DNA from: Streptomyces sp. NBC_01283
Lineage (GTDB): Bacteria; Actinomycetota; Actinomycetes; Streptomycetales; Streptomycetaceae
DNA: 64,000 bases
Direction of reading: 5' to 3'
Assembly: GCF_041435335.1 (NCBI RefSeq)
Contig: NZ_CP108430.1
Location: 7,591,001-7,655,000, forward strand
The translations under genes were made by a program, and so were the position numbers. This document shows, piece after piece, positions 34,641 to 47,272 of this stretch (its first letter is position 1; each line of letters starts with the position of its first letter). The notes under the pieces were generated by a model. It ran no database searches and was not told the DNA's origin. It saw nothing but the letters and a program-made list of their open reading frames with translations.

Positions 34641-35768
34641 CTAGGTCAGCCGACCGGTCAGCCACTCATGGAAAAGACCGATGTGATGCTCGGTCGGCAC
34701 GAGCACCCCGCCTCCGCGATAGGCACGTGAGGCCATCGCGGGCTGGGTGCGCTCGCAGGCCTCGAAGTCCTGTTCGTTGACCCGGTGGAAGAGCTCCACG
34801 GACTTGGTCAGGTCGACACCGGACGCGACGATCTCGGGTGCGTACAGCCAGTCGCACTCGACGACCGTGCGGTCCTCGGCCAGCGGGAACATCCGGTGCA
34901 GGATCACGTGGTCGGGGACGAGGTTGATGAAGACGGTCGGCTTGATCGTGATCGCGTAGTAGCGCCGGTCCTGGTCCTCGGCGACCTCGGGGAGGCGGTC
35001 GAAGCCCGCGCTGCCGTCGACGGTGAAGCCGCTGACCTCCTCACCGAACGAGGCGCCGTGCCCGACGTAGTACTGGGCGGCGAACCCGTCCGCGAACTCC
35101 GGCAGGACATCGGTCAGTTCGGGGTGGATGGTCGCGCAGTGATAGCACTCCATGAAGTTCTCGACGATCAGCTTCCAGTTGGCGCGCACGTCGTACGTGA
35201 CGCGCTTGCCGAGGGCGAGCCCCTCCGTCCGGTAGCGCTCGATGGACGCCGCGTCGCCCAGGCGCTCCACGGCCGCACCGATCACGGTCTCCTCGAAGGA
35301 CGGCGGTTCGTCCGCCAGACACACCCAGGCATAGCCGAGCCACTCCCTGAGCGCGACCTTCACGAGGCCGTACGCGGTGCGGTCGACGTCCGGCATCTTC
35401 ACCAGGTTCGGCGCGGCGATCAGCTTGCCGTCGAGGTCGTACGTCCATGCGTGGTAAGGGCATTGGAGGGCGCGGCGCACCTCGCCGGACTCCTGTGTGC
35501 AGAGCCGGGCGCCGCGGTGCCGGCAGATGTTGAGGAAGGCGCGCAGCTCCCCGGAGCGGGAGCGGGTGATCAGGACGCTCTCGCGGCCGATCTGCACGGT
35601 GCGGAAGGCGCCGGGTTTGCCGAGGTCGGCGGCGCGCACCGCGCAGAACCAGAGGGACTCGAAGACGCGTTCCTGTTCCTGCCGGAAGATGTCGGGATCG
35701 GTGTAGAAGTGGCCCGGCAGCGTGGTCATCAGGCTGGCGGCGGCCGGGGCCTCGGGGGTCGTCGTCAC
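34641..35768 (-). CDS. Rieske-type oxygenase alpha subunit, glycine betaine monooxygenase-like
   Basis: This 375-residue non-heme iron oxygenase has a Rieske [2Fe-2S] site, CRHRGARLC...CPYH (C-x-H...C-x2-H), near residues 84-106. Its mononuclear iron site is ENFMECYHCATIHPEL near 205-220. Neighbouring dimethylglycine and sarcosine oxidases and a formaldehyde dehydrogenase point to demethylation of glycine betaine to dimethylglycine, as by GbcA, with release of formaldehyde. A related betaine such as stachydrine is possible. Electrons would come from the ferredoxin and reductase at 41.8-43.3 kb. The GTG start has GAGGAG upstream, 13 bp after the oxidase gene. Confidence 0.8.
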   Translation of the reverse strand: MTTTPEAPAAASLMTTLPGHFYTDPDIFRQEQERVFESLWFCAVRAADLGKPGAFRTVQIGRESVLITRSRSGELRAFLNICRHRGARLCTQESGEVRRALQCPYHAWTYDLDGKLIAAPNLVKMPDVDRTAYGLVKVALREWLGYAWVCLADEPPSFEETVIGAAVERLGDAASIERYRTEGLALGKRVTYDVRANWKLIVENFMECYHCATIHPELTDVLPEFADGFAAQYYVGHGASFGEEVSGFTVDGSAGFDRLPEVAEDQDRRYYAITIKPTVFINLVPDHVILHRMFPLAEDRTVVECDWLYAPEIVASGVDLTKSVELFHRVNEQDFEACERTQPAMASRAYRGGGVLVPTEHHIGLFHEWLTGRLT

Positions 35769-35781
35769 GGTGGCGTACTCC

Positions 35782-36936
35782 TCAAGCGGGCGCGGCGGCC
35801 AGGCGGCTGGGGTCGAAGAGCTCGATGGGGTGTTCGGTGGTGCCCCGCAGCGCCAGATCGGCGACGATCTCGCCGACGACCGGCACGAACTTGAAGCCGT
35901 GCCCGGAGAACCCGGCCGCCACGGTGACCGAGTCCGGGTGGGCCGGGTGGCGGGCGATGACGAAGTGTTCGTCGGGCGAGTTGGAGTACATGCAGGTCGC
36001 CGCCTTGAGGAACTGCCCCGGCAGGGAGGGGATATGGCCGGACATGTGCTCCGCCATGGCGGCGACCTCGTGCTCGTGGACCGTGCGCTCGATGGTCTCG
36101 GGAGTGCAGGGCGTGCCCTTGCGGAAGAAGGCGACCTTGGCGCCGAGGTCGGGGCCGTCGATGGCCGGGAAGCCGTAGACCTGGACGTCGTCCGCGTCCT
36201 CCCAGATGTAGATCGGGTGGTGCTGCGGCAGGAAGGGCCGTACGCCGCCGGTCGGCTGGAACCAGTACATGACCTGCCGCTCGATGGTGAACGGCACCCC
36301 GATGTCGGTCAGGAGCCGCGGCGCCCAGGCACCGGGGCAGATGACCAACTGCCCGGCCGTGTACGTGTCTTCGGCTGTGTGCACGCGCACGCCGTCCCGG
36401 TACGGCTCCCAGTGCGTCATCGGCTCCTCGAAGTGCAGGTCGGCGCCCTGCCGCGTGGCGAGCTGAAGGTGCGCGGCGACGGTGTTCTCGGGCCGGACGA
36501 GCCCGGCTCGCGATTCGTACAGCGCGATCTCGTCGTCGCGAGGACTGAGCGTCGGGAAGCGGCGGCGTATCTCGGAGGCGTCGAGCATCTCGTGGGGGAG
36601 GTCCCACTGCCGCGCGGAGAGCAGCGAACCGGAGACGGTGCGGGACTCGGGGCGGCCGACCATCACACCGCCGCACAGGGTGGCGATCTCGCGGCCGGTG
36701 TCGCGCTCCAGGCGTGCGTACAGCTCGTACGAGCGCAGGAGCAGGGGGACGTACGCGGGGTCCTCGAAGTAGGACTGCCGGATGATGCGCGAACCGCCGT
36801 GGCTGGAGCCGCGGTTGTGGACGGGCCCGAACTTCTCCAGGCCGAGGACACGGGCGCCGCGCGCGGACAGGTGGTGGGCGGCGGCGCTGCCCATGCCGCC
36901 GAGGCCGATCACGATCACGTCATAGGTGGGGGACAC
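35782..36936 (-). CDS. Monomeric sarcosine oxidase / N-methyl-amino acid oxidase-like
   Basis: This 384-residue FAD-dependent oxidase starts with the Rossmann motif [20 protein letters not shown], followed by [20 protein letters not shown], the MSOX/SolA signature. A covalent flavin Cys is expected near residue 315, where [20 protein letters not shown] appears, and [20 protein letters not shown] follows. The enzyme would oxidise sarcosine to glycine, formaldehyde and H2O2. The GTG start has GGAGGAAG upstream. It lies between the dimethylglycine oxidase and Rieske genes in one operon, matching sequential N-demethylation. Confidence 0.85.
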   Translation of the reverse strand: MSPTYDVIVIGLGGMGSAAAHHLSARGARVLGLEKFGPVHNRGSSHGGSRIIRQSYFEDPAYVPLLLRSYELYARLERDTGREIATLCGGVMVGRPESRTVSGSLLSARQWDLPHEMLDASEIRRRFPTLSPRDDEIALYESRAGLVRPENTVAAHLQLATRQGADLHFEEPMTHWEPYRDGVRVHTAEDTYTAGQLVICPGAWAPRLLTDIGVPFTIERQVMYWFQPTGGVRPFLPQHHPIYIWEDADDVQVYGFPAIDGPDLGAKVAFFRKGTPCTPETIERTVHEHEVAAMAEHMSGHIPSLPGQFLKAATCMYSNSPDEHFVIARHPAHPDSVTVAAGFSGHGFKFVPVVGEIVADLALRGTTEHPIELFDPSRLAAAPA

Positions 36937-36972
36937 GGAGCTTCCTCCAGAACAGCCGGGAATTGGGGGCCT

Positions 36973-40496
<3,524 letters not shown>

Positions 40497-40511
40497 GGCC
40501 AGACTCCTCTG

Positions 40512-40553
40512 CTGTTGCGCACTGCACGACGGGTTGCGCTATGAGAGACATAG
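40512..40553 (-). promoter_or_regulatory. Candidate IclR-type operators before the demethylation operon
   Basis: TGTTGCGCA at 40513-40521 and GTTGCGCT at 40533-40540 form a direct repeat. The second runs into CTATG-N5-CATAG (40539-40553). Matching TGTTGCGCA half-sites occur at 41703-41740. All lie upstream of the minus-strand operon starting at 40496. Confidence 0.5.
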
Positions 40554-40693
40554 TGGGAACGCCATCAAGAGGCCGTCAAGGGGTGGGAGTTAACCCTTGG
40601 CAAATCGGCTGGGCACGGCGAAACGCGATCGACATACGACCGGCGCGGGCGCGGCGCGGACGTGAACCGGGCGCGGCGAGAGCGCGGAGAAAA

Positions 40694-40733
40694 GGCGAGG
40701 GCGGAACCGGTGACTTCCGGTTCCGCCCTCGCC
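40694..40733 (-). terminator. Strong terminator after the IclR gene
   Basis: A perfect 17-bp stem (40694-40710 with 40717-40733) has a 6-base loop TGACTT. It lies 36 bp past the end of the IclR gene and insulates it from the demethylation operon. Confidence 0.8.
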
Positions 40734-40768
40734 CGCGGCGTCTACTGGCGGCGTCTACTGATCGTCGG

Positions 40769-41620
40769 TCAGAAGCCGTAGCCCATCCGCCGCGACAGCT
40801 CCAGGGCCGCGGCGACCGTGCGCTTGGCGAGCTCGGTCAGGCGGTCCTCGGTCAGGCGGTACACGGGCCCCGACGCGCTGAGCGCCCCGATCACCTTGCC
40901 GTCGTGCGCCCGCACCGGCGCGGCGACGGCGGCCAGGCCCACCTCGAGCTCCTCCACGGCGATGGCGAACCCCTGGTCGACGACGGCCTCCAGCTCGCCG
41001 CGCAGTGCCACCATGCCGGTCACCGTGTGCTCGGTCAGGCGCGGCAGCGTCCGCGCGATCAGGCCCTCGCGCAGCGTCGTGGGCAGATGGGCGAGGAGGA
41101 TCTTGCCGCTGGAGGTGGCGTGCAGCGGGGTGCGTCTGCCCAGCCAGTTCTGCGCGGTCACGGACGCGGGGCCGCGGGCCTGCATGATGTTGACCGCGGC
41201 GTCGTCGTCCAGGATCGCGATGTTGACCGTCTCGCCCAGCTCGTCGGCGAGGTCGCGGCAGACCGGGCCGCCCTCCTGGGAGATGTCCAGACGCACTGCC
41301 GCCGCCCCCGCGAGGCGGAGTACGCCGGCCCCCAGGAAGTACTTCCCGCGGTCCTTGGCCTGGCCCACGAGGCCCCGGTTCTCCAGGACGCCGAGCAGCC
41401 GGAAGGCCGTCGACTTGTGCACCCCCAGCTCGTCGGCGATCTCGGTGACCCCGGCCTCGCCGAGCCGGGCGAGTATCTCCAGGACGCTGACCGCGCGGTC
41501 CACGGACTGGACGGATCCCGGTGCCGGTTTCACCTGCTTCTCGCGGGAGCCGGGTCGGTTTTCGGGGCGGTTTCCGCGCGGCTCCTCGTTCTGATCAGGC
41601 TGTTTCCGCGTGCCGGTCAT
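40769..41620 (-). CDS. IclR family transcriptional regulator
   Basis: This 283-residue regulator has a charged 35-residue leader. The IclR winged helix follows (VQSVDRAVSVLEILARLGEA; GVTEIADELGVHKSTAFRLL, about residues 38-80). The ligand domain at about 110-275 contains LGRRTPLHATSSGKILLAHL near 163 and a Cys-less effector region. It lies between the demethylation operon and the divergent ferredoxin/reductase pair and probably controls both, sensing betaine or a breakdown product. The ATG at 41620 has GAGTTGAG just upstream. Confidence 0.88.
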   Translation of the reverse strand: MTGTRKQPDQNEEPRGNRPENRPGSREKQVKPAPGSVQSVDRAVSVLEILARLGEAGVTEIADELGVHKSTAFRLLGVLENRGLVGQAKDRGKYFLGAGVLRLAGAAAVRLDISQEGGPVCRDLADELGETVNIAILDDDAAVNIMQARGPASVTAQNWLGRRTPLHATSSGKILLAHLPTTLREGLIARTLPRLTEHTVTGMVALRGELEAVVDQGFAIAVEELEVGLAAVAAPVRAHDGKVIGALSASGPVYRLTEDRLTELAKRTVAAALELSRRMGYGF

Positions 41621-41702
41621 ATCTCAACTCTCACCACCTCGCGGCCTGTTGAAGCCGCATCTTCGGGAAGCCCTTGACGCGGTGGGCGTCCCGACCGGAT
41701 TC

Positions 41703-41740
41703 TGTTGCGCATAGCGCTCCCTCGTGCGCCATGCGAAACA
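41703..41740. promoter_or_regulatory. Large inverted repeat, candidate IclR operator
   Basis: TGTTGCGCATAGCGC (41703-41717) and GCGCCATGCGAAACA (41726-41740) are inverted copies with 13 of 15 matches and an 8-base spacer. They lie between the divergent IclR and ferredoxin genes. The half-site recurs at 40513-40521. Confidence 0.6.
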
Positions 41741-41812
41741 TCATGTTACCGAAGGGTCCTGCGCCGAGAAGGTGTCAGGACCGGGCCGAGAGAGATACAA
41801 GAGGGGGGCCCA

Positions 41813-42133
41813 ATGATTCCCGTCTGCCGCCTTGAAGACCTCCCCGCGGGCGAATCCGTCCGTGTCGACACCACGCCACCCATCGCGGTGTTCAACGCCG
41901 AGGGCGAGATCTACGCCATCGACGACACCTGCAGCCACCAGGACGCCTCCCTCTCCGAGGGCTGGCTCGAAGGATGCCTGGTCGAATGTCCGCTCCATGC
42001 CGCCTCATTCGATCTCCGCACCGGGATGCCGACCTGCCTGCCAGCCCGCCGCGCCGTGCGCACCCACCGGGTGAGCGTGGACGACGGCACGATCCACGTC
42101 CACCTCGTGGCCGAGGAGGGTTCCGCCGCATGA
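41813..42133 (+). CDS. Rieske [2Fe-2S] ferredoxin
   Basis: This 106-residue small electron carrier has the Rieske ligands CSHQDASL near residue 42 and CPLHAASFD near 62, in the dioxygenase ferredoxin spacing. It should pass electrons from the reductase encoded next to the Rieske oxygenase at 34.6 kb, although that oxygenase is on the other side of the regulator. GAGGGGGG precedes the ATG. The stop overlaps the reductase start in ATGA. Confidence 0.9.
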   Translation: MIPVCRLEDLPAGESVRVDTTPPIAVFNAEGEIYAIDDTCSHQDASLSEGWLEGCLVECPLHAASFDLRTGMPTCLPARRAVRTHRVSVDDGTIHVHLVAEEGSAA

Positions 42134-43287
42134 GGACCATCACCGTGGTGGGCGCCTCGCTCGCCGGGCTCTACGCGGCGCGCGAGCTGCGCGCCCAGGG
42201 GTACGACGGACGGCTCGTGATCATCGGAGACGAGCCGCATCAACCGTACGACAGGCCGCCCCTCTCCAAGGACTTCCTCGCCGGCAAGGCCGACGAGGCC
42301 CAACTCGCCCTGTCGGACGACGAGGAGAGCGGCGAACTCGCCGCCGAGTGGCTGCTGGGGGTGCGCGCCCGTGGCCTGGACCCGCGTGGCCGCACCGTGC
42401 TCCTGGAGGACGGCCGGACCGTCGCGAGCGACGGGGTGGTCATCGCGACCGGCGCGTCCGCGCGCCGGCTGCCCGGGCCCTCCCTGGCGGGGGTGCACAC
42501 GCTGCGCTCCCTGGACGACGCCCGCGCCCTGCGCGGGGAGCTGACCGCGGGGCCGCGGCGGGTCGTCGTGATCGGCGGCGGATTCATCGGCGCCGAGACC
42601 GCGTCCTCGTGTGTGGCGCTCGGGCACGAGGTGACGGTCGTCGAGGCCGCACCCCTGCCGCTCCTCCCGCAACTGGGCGCGGACATGGCCTCCTTCTGTG
42701 CCGGACTGCACGCGCGCGGGGGAGCGGCGCTCGTGACGGGCACCGGTGTCGCCGCGCTGCACGGCGAGACGGCCGTACACGCGGTGGAACTGGCCGACGG
42801 CCGTCTCCTCCCTGCCGATGTGGTCGTCGTCGGCATCGGGGCCGTCCCCAACACCGGCTGGCTCGCGGGCTCGACCGTCGCCGTGGGCGACGGAGTGCTC
42901 TGCGACGACGGCTGTGTCACCGGGCTGCCCCATGTCGTCGCGGTGGGTGACGTCGCCCGCGTGGGCGGCGCGCGGGCCGAGCACTGGACGAGCGCCACGG
43001 AGCAACCCCGCGTCGCTGTACGCAACCTGCTGGCCGGTCACACCGCCGAGACCGTGCGCCCGCTGCCGTACTTCTGGTCCGATCAGTACGGCTCCCGCAT
43101 CCAGTTCGCGGGACGGCGGCGCCCCGACGACACCGTGCGCCTCCTCGAAGGCTCACCGGAGGAGGGCAGCTTCCTCGCCGCGTACGAGCGTGAGGGGCGC
43201 ACCACCGCCGTCCTCGGAGTGGACCGCCCGCGCCCGTTCATGCGGATGCGGCGCGGCTTGCTGACCGAGATGCCGGTGGCGGCCTGA
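42130..43287 (+). CDS. NAD(P)H:ferredoxin reductase, FAD-dependent
   Basis: This 385-residue flavoprotein reductase has two dinucleotide folds: ITVVGASLAGLYAARELRAQ at the N-terminus for FAD and VVVIGGGFIGAETASSC near residue 140 for NAD(P)H. YDRPPLSKDFLAG near 39 and VVAVGDVARV near 273 are typical of dioxygenase ferredoxin reductases such as BphA4. It would reduce the Rieske ferredoxin encoded immediately upstream with a 4-bp overlap. Confidence 0.9.
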   Translation: MRTITVVGASLAGLYAARELRAQGYDGRLVIIGDEPHQPYDRPPLSKDFLAGKADEAQLALSDDEESGELAAEWLLGVRARGLDPRGRTVLLEDGRTVASDGVVIATGASARRLPGPSLAGVHTLRSLDDARALRGELTAGPRRVVVIGGGFIGAETASSCVALGHEVTVVEAAPLPLLPQLGADMASFCAGLHARGGAALVTGTGVAALHGETAVHAVELADGRLLPADVVVVGIGAVPNTGWLAGSTVAVGDGVLCDDGCVTGLPHVVAVGDVARVGGARAEHWTSATEQPRVAVRNLLAGHTAETVRPLPYFWSDQYGSRIQFAGRRRPDDTVRLLEGSPEEGSFLAAYEREGRTTAVLGVDRPRPFMRMRRGLLTEMPVAA

Positions 43288-43350
43288 TCCGCGGCTGAGC
43301 CCCCTCGCAGATGCTCTACGGGGTGCCCCTCGGGATGCTCCCGGAAGCGC

Positions 43351-43848
43351 CTACGGGTGCGACAACTGTCCTGCCCCGCCACGCCGCCGTATGCGTTCCT
43401 CGTTCCGCGCCGTCGTGCGGGCCTGCCGACGGGCCCGGCGGCGCTCGCGCCGCAACTGACGTGCCGTGCTGCTCGGCACCGACACCACGCCGTTCCGCTG
43501 GTTCCACACCTGGCGGGTGACCCACACGTCCAGAACACCCCAGGTGGCGACGACGGTGCTGGCCACGCTGCCGAGCACCATCGGGAAGGACAACCACGAT
43601 CCGGCCAGCGCGCACAGGAACGCCGTCATCGCCTGTATCAGGGTCAGCGCCACGATGATCACGGCTCGCACCGCGGCCGTGCGCACCGGATCCGGCAGGC
43701 GGCGTCTGCGCGCCGGCTCCTCGACCCACAACTCCCTGCGGTACTCGGGCTCCCCGCGGCCCTCGGTCTCCCTGTGGTGCTCGCCGGACTGACGCCTGGA
43801 TGTCTCGTGCTCATCCGCGGTCGCCCTCTGGCGTTCTGCCGTGCCCAT
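43351..43848 (-). CDS. Small two-helix membrane protein, function unknown
   Basis: This 165-residue protein has a charged N-terminal region of about 60 residues. Two hydrophobic helices follow (AVIIVALTLIQAMTAFLCAL; SFPMVLGSVASTVVATWGVL), then a very basic C-terminal tail rich in Arg (RQLRRERRRARRQARTTARN). No family is recognised. The ATG at 43848 is the best start; upstream codons in the same frame are low-quality. It is divergent from the conservon, with a 442-bp spacer, and convergent with the reductase gene. Confidence 0.65.
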   Translation of the reverse strand: MGTAERQRATADEHETSRRQSGEHHRETEGRGEPEYRRELWVEEPARRRRLPDPVRTAAVRAVIIVALTLIQAMTAFLCALAGSWLSFPMVLGSVASTVVATWGVLDVWVTRQVWNQRNGVVSVPSSTARQLRRERRRARRQARTTARNEERIRRRGGAGQLSHP

Positions 43849-44091
43849 CAACTCGTCACTCCCCCGATGCCCCCACGGGCTGTTCGATGAGATGCCGGCG
43901 GATCCGACCTTCCAGTGGCTGCCCGGTATACGCAGCTTTACGCCACCTGGTGACGGCATGCGGTCTCTGGTGCCCGCTGTCCCCAACTCCCTTACCGAAG
44001 GACGAATGAGGGGCCGGGATGATTCCCACACGGTTCGGAATAGCGAAGAGATCCGGCCAACTGGGGCCCCGGGTAAGGCGGACTGTGTCAA

Positions 44092-44105
44092 GTGGCATGT
44101 GCCAC
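44092..44105. promoter_or_regulatory. Inverted repeat GTGGCA-TG-TGCCAC
   Basis: A perfect 6-2-6 inverted repeat lies 186 bp before cvnA. It may be an operator for the conservon or the divergent membrane protein gene. Confidence 0.4.
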
Positions 44106-44211
44106 ACGCGGGATGCAATCTCCCGAATTGGAGGGACAACTGGGGACGGCCGTTTTGCGTCACGGCTGAAATCCGTCCGGACATGCCTTCGAGTTGCTCC
44201 TGTGTCAGTAG

Positions 44212-44217
44212 TAGGCT
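44212..44217 (+). promoter_or_regulatory. Possible -10 of the conservon promoter
   Basis: TAGGCT is a good Streptomyces -10 hexamer. No convincing -35 is seen at the right distance. The predicted start near 44224 would give a 67-nt leader with a hairpin. Confidence 0.35.
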
Positions 44218-44290
44218 CACGCCGTTTGTTGACGCACATGTGTGCCCCTGGCCAATAGCGCGGCCACAGGGGGCCGATCTGGGGGAGGCC

Positions 44291-47272
44291 ATGCGCTTTC
44301 GCGGGAAGTCCATCCGCCGGAAGATCGTGGCATTGCTGCTGGTGCCGCTCATTTCCCTGACCGCGATGTGGGGTTTTGCCACTTATCTGACCGGCCAGTC
44401 GGCCAAGGACCTCATCGACGTCTCCAAAGTCGTCGACAAGATCGGCTACCCGATCGAGGACACGGCCCGGGTCGTCCAGCAGGAACGTCGCCAGACCCTC
44501 GTCTATCTCGCCGACCCCCGCGCCTCCGACGCGCTCGCCGCGCTGCGCCGCAGCCGGACGGCGACCGACGAGATGGTCGCCGAGGTCGTGGAGAACGCCG
44601 GACACCAGGACGTGCGGGACGAGGTCACCGGACAGTCGGCGGACCGCCTCGCGTCGCTCCTCGACTCCTTCGAGGGCATCGATTCGCTGCGCCGCACGGT
44701 CGAGGAAGGCACGATCACCCGGGCCGGCGCGCTGAAGATGTACACGAAGCTGATCGACCCCTGCTACGGCTTCCTGATGACCCTGCATGGTCTCGACGAC
44801 GTGAAGATGGACCAGCAGGGCCGCGCGCTCGTCGGCGTGACCCGGGCACGTGAACTGCTCTCCCGCGAGGACGCGCTGCTCGGTTCCGCCCTCGTCGCCC
44901 GCAGGCTCACCGAGGCCGAGATCCGGCAGATCTCCGACCTCAGGGCCCAGCGCAGGCTGCTGTACGAGGTCAACCTCGCCCAGCTGCCCGAAGAGGAGCG
45001 CGCCGGGTACGAGCGCTACTGGAACGGCGCGGAGACGACGGGGCTGAGGTCCGCCGAGAAGGCCGTCATCGAGTCCTCGCCCGGCACCCCGCGCGCCGTC
45101 ACCGCGGCACGCTGGGACGCCGCTGCGGGCAAGGCGCTCAAGGACCTCGCCGAGCGCGACAAGGCGGCGGGCGACCGCTTCCAGGACCGTGTCGAGCCGG
45201 TGGCGGTCGGCGTCATCGTGCGCGTCGTCGTGGCGGGCGTGTTCGGTCTGCTCGCGCTCCTGTTCTCGGTCTTCATGTCCGTGCGCGTCGGCAGCAGCCT
45301 CATCCGCGACCTGCGCCGCCTGCGCCTGGAGGCCCACGAGGCCTCCGGCGTCCGGCTGCCCGGCGTGCTGCGCCGCCTGGCGGCGGGCGAACAGGTCGAC
45401 GTGGAGACCGAGGCACCGCGCCTGACGTACGAGAAGGACGAGGTCGGCCAGGTCGGCCAGGCCCTCAATACCCTGCAGCGCGCTGCGGTCGAGGCCACCG
45501 TCAAACAGGCCGACCTGCGCCGCGGCGTCTCGGAGGTCTTCGTCAACCTCGCCCGTCGCAGCCAGGTGCTCCTGCACAAGCAGCTCACCCTGCTCGACAC
45601 GATGGAGCGCAGGACCGAGGACACCGACGAACTCGCCGACCTCTTCCGCCTCGACCACCTCACCACCCGCATGCGGCGGCACGCCGAGGGTCTCGTGATC
45701 CTCTCCGGCGCCGCCCCGTCCCGGCAGTGGCGCAAGCCCGTCCAGCTCATGGACGTCGTCCGCGCGGCCGTCGCCGAGGTCGAGGACTACGAACGCATCG
45801 AGGTGCGCCGCCTGCCGCGCATCGCCGTCACCGGGCCCGCCGTCGCCGACCTCACCCACCTGATGGCCGAACTCCTGGAGAACGCCACGGTGTTCTCGCC
45901 GCCGCACACCGCGGTACAGGTCCTCGGGGAGCACGTCGCCAACGGCTTCACCCTGGAGATCCACGACCGGGGCCTCGGCATGGCCGCCGACGCACTCCTG
46001 GACGCCAACCTCCGCCTCGCGGAGACCCCGGAGTTCGAGCTCTCCGACACCGACCGCCTCGGCCTCTTCGTGGTCAGCCGCCTAGCCCAGCGCCAGCGCG
46101 TACGCGTCTCCTTGCAGCCCTCTCCGTACGGCGGGACCACCGCCGTCGTGTTCATCCCGGAGACGCTGCTCACGGACGACGTCCCGGACACGAACGGCAT
46201 CGGTTTCCGTCTCGACAGGCCGCAGCCCAAGGAGGCCGTGGGCCGCGACGCCACGGGTGACAAGCAGGCCGCGCTCGGCCAGGTGCCCGTACAACTCCCG
46301 GGGCTGCCCGCTTCCCTCCTCGACGGTCCCGTCGAGCTGGAGGCGCCGGTCGGCATGGCGGGCCTCGACCCCTTCCCCGGCGCGCTCGGCGACCTCGACG
46401 ACGCCGACAGCGAGCGCGGCGGACTCTTCCGCCCGCGCCGCCGCATGGCCGGGCTCCAGGGCGACGAGCAGCACCAGCAGGCCCGCGAGGAGCGGGAGAC
46501 GGGCGAGCGCGAGCCCGCCCGCCCCGACGCCCTGCCCACGCGCGGCAACGGAAGCACCGGCCCCTTCGGCGCCCCCGGTGGCGACGAGGCCCCCGGAGAC
46601 CCCGTACAGCTGCCCCGCCGCAGGACCCCGAAGCTGGTCTCCTCGCACGGCCGCCCCGTGACGCACAACAGGCCCCGGGGCGCGGCGGAGGACAACGGCA
46701 CGGCACCGGAGCGCCCCGAGCGCCCCCAGACGCCCGTGGGACGCCCACAGGGCGGTGCCGTGGACCGTGACCGGGGCAGCCGTCCCGCCGCCGAGCCCAT
46801 CGACCTGCCGCGGCGCCCCGAGCCGCAGTCCGCCTGGCCCGACCTCTCCCCGCCGCACAGCGACGTCACCGCGGCGGACGCCCCGCCGGACCTCCCGCGG
46901 CGCAGCCGCCGTACGGAGCCCGCGCGTACGGAGCCCTCGCGTACCGACTCCCCGCGCGTGGAGCCCGCGCGCACGGAGACCGAGTCCCGCGTCGGACCGG
47001 TCCCGGCGCCCACCACCGCACCCGGCGGACTGCCCCGGCGCGTCCGGCAGGCCAATCTCGCCCCACAGTTGAAGGACGGACCGGACCAGCGCACGGAACG
47101 CGACTCGGCACCGGCCAGGACCAGGCCGGAAGAGCGCGACGCCGACGAGGTACGCAGCCGGATGGCTTCGCTCCAGCGTGGCTGGCAGCGTGGCCGTGAA
47201 GAGAACGCCGCGGGCGAAGACGCCTTGGACGGCACAGCACCAGGAACGACATCTGAGGGGGACGGTCGATGA
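44291..47272 (+). CDS. cvnA: CvnA, conservon sensor histidine kinase-like membrane protein
   Basis: This 993-residue protein has a first membrane helix at about residues 12-33, an extracellular nitrate/nitrite-sensing-type helical domain to about 300, and a second helix at about 303-328 (VIVRVVVAGVFGLLALLFSV). A HAMP-like linker and the block LFRLDHLTTRMRRHAEGLVI near 453 precede an HATPase domain with N-box AELLENATVFSPP near 525 and DRGLGM near 559. The last 340 residues are disordered and carry four LPRR motifs. Conservon kinases of Streptomyces work with CvnB, CvnC and CvnD as a membrane complex resembling a G-protein switch. GGGGGAGG precedes the ATG, and the stop overlaps cvnB. Confidence 0.88.
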   Translation: MRFRGKSIRRKIVALLLVPLISLTAMWGFATYLTGQSAKDLIDVSKVVDKIGYPIEDTARVVQQERRQTLVYLADPRASDALAALRRSRTATDEMVAEVVENAGHQDVRDEVTGQSADRLASLLDSFEGIDSLRRTVEEGTITRAGALKMYTKLIDPCYGFLMTLHGLDDVKMDQQGRALVGVTRARELLSREDALLGSALVARRLTEAEIRQISDLRAQRRLLYEVNLAQLPEEERAGYERYWNGAETTGLRSAEKAVIESSPGTPRAVTAARWDAAAGKALKDLAERDKAAGDRFQDRVEPVAVGVIVRVVVAGVFGLLALLFSVFMSVRVGSSLIRDLRRLRLEAHEASGVRLPGVLRRLAAGEQVDVETEAPRLTYEKDEVGQVGQALNTLQRAAVEATVKQADLRRGVSEVFVNLARRSQVLLHKQLTLLDTMERRTEDTDELADLFRLDHLTTRMRRHAEGLVILSGAAPSRQWRKPVQLMDVVRAAVAEVEDYERIEVRRLPRIAVTGPAVADLTHLMAELLENATVFSPPHTAVQVLGEHVANGFTLEIHDRGLGMAADALLDANLRLAETPEFELSDTDRLGLFVVSRLAQRQRVRVSLQPSPYGGTTAVVFIPETLLTDDVPDTNGIGFRLDRPQPKEAVGRDATGDKQAALGQVPVQLPGLPASLLDGPVELEAPVGMAGLDPFPGALGDLDDADSERGGLFRPRRRMAGLQGDEQHQQAREERETGEREPARPDALPTRGNGSTGPFGAPGGDEAPGDPVQLPRRRTPKLVSSHGRPVTHNRPRGAAEDNGTAPERPERPQTPVGRPQGGAVDRDRGSRPAAEPIDLPRRPEPQSAWPDLSPPHSDVTAADAPPDLPRRSRRTEPARTEPSRTDSPRVEPARTETESRVGPVPAPTTAPGGLPRRVRQANLAPQLKDGPDQRTERDSAPARTRPEERDADEVRSRMASLQRGWQRGREENAAGEDALDGTAPGTTSEGDGR

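Larger units (their letters stand above)
43849..44290. other. 442-bp intergenic regulatory region before the conservon
   Basis: No gene is seen. The region holds GTGGCA-TG-TGCCAC (44092-44105), a possible -10 TAGGCT (44212-44217) and a hairpin formed by CCCCTGGCC and GGCCACAGGGG at about 44245-44272, just before the cvnA ribosome site. Its G+C content is somewhat lower than that of flanking genes. Confidence 0.5.
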
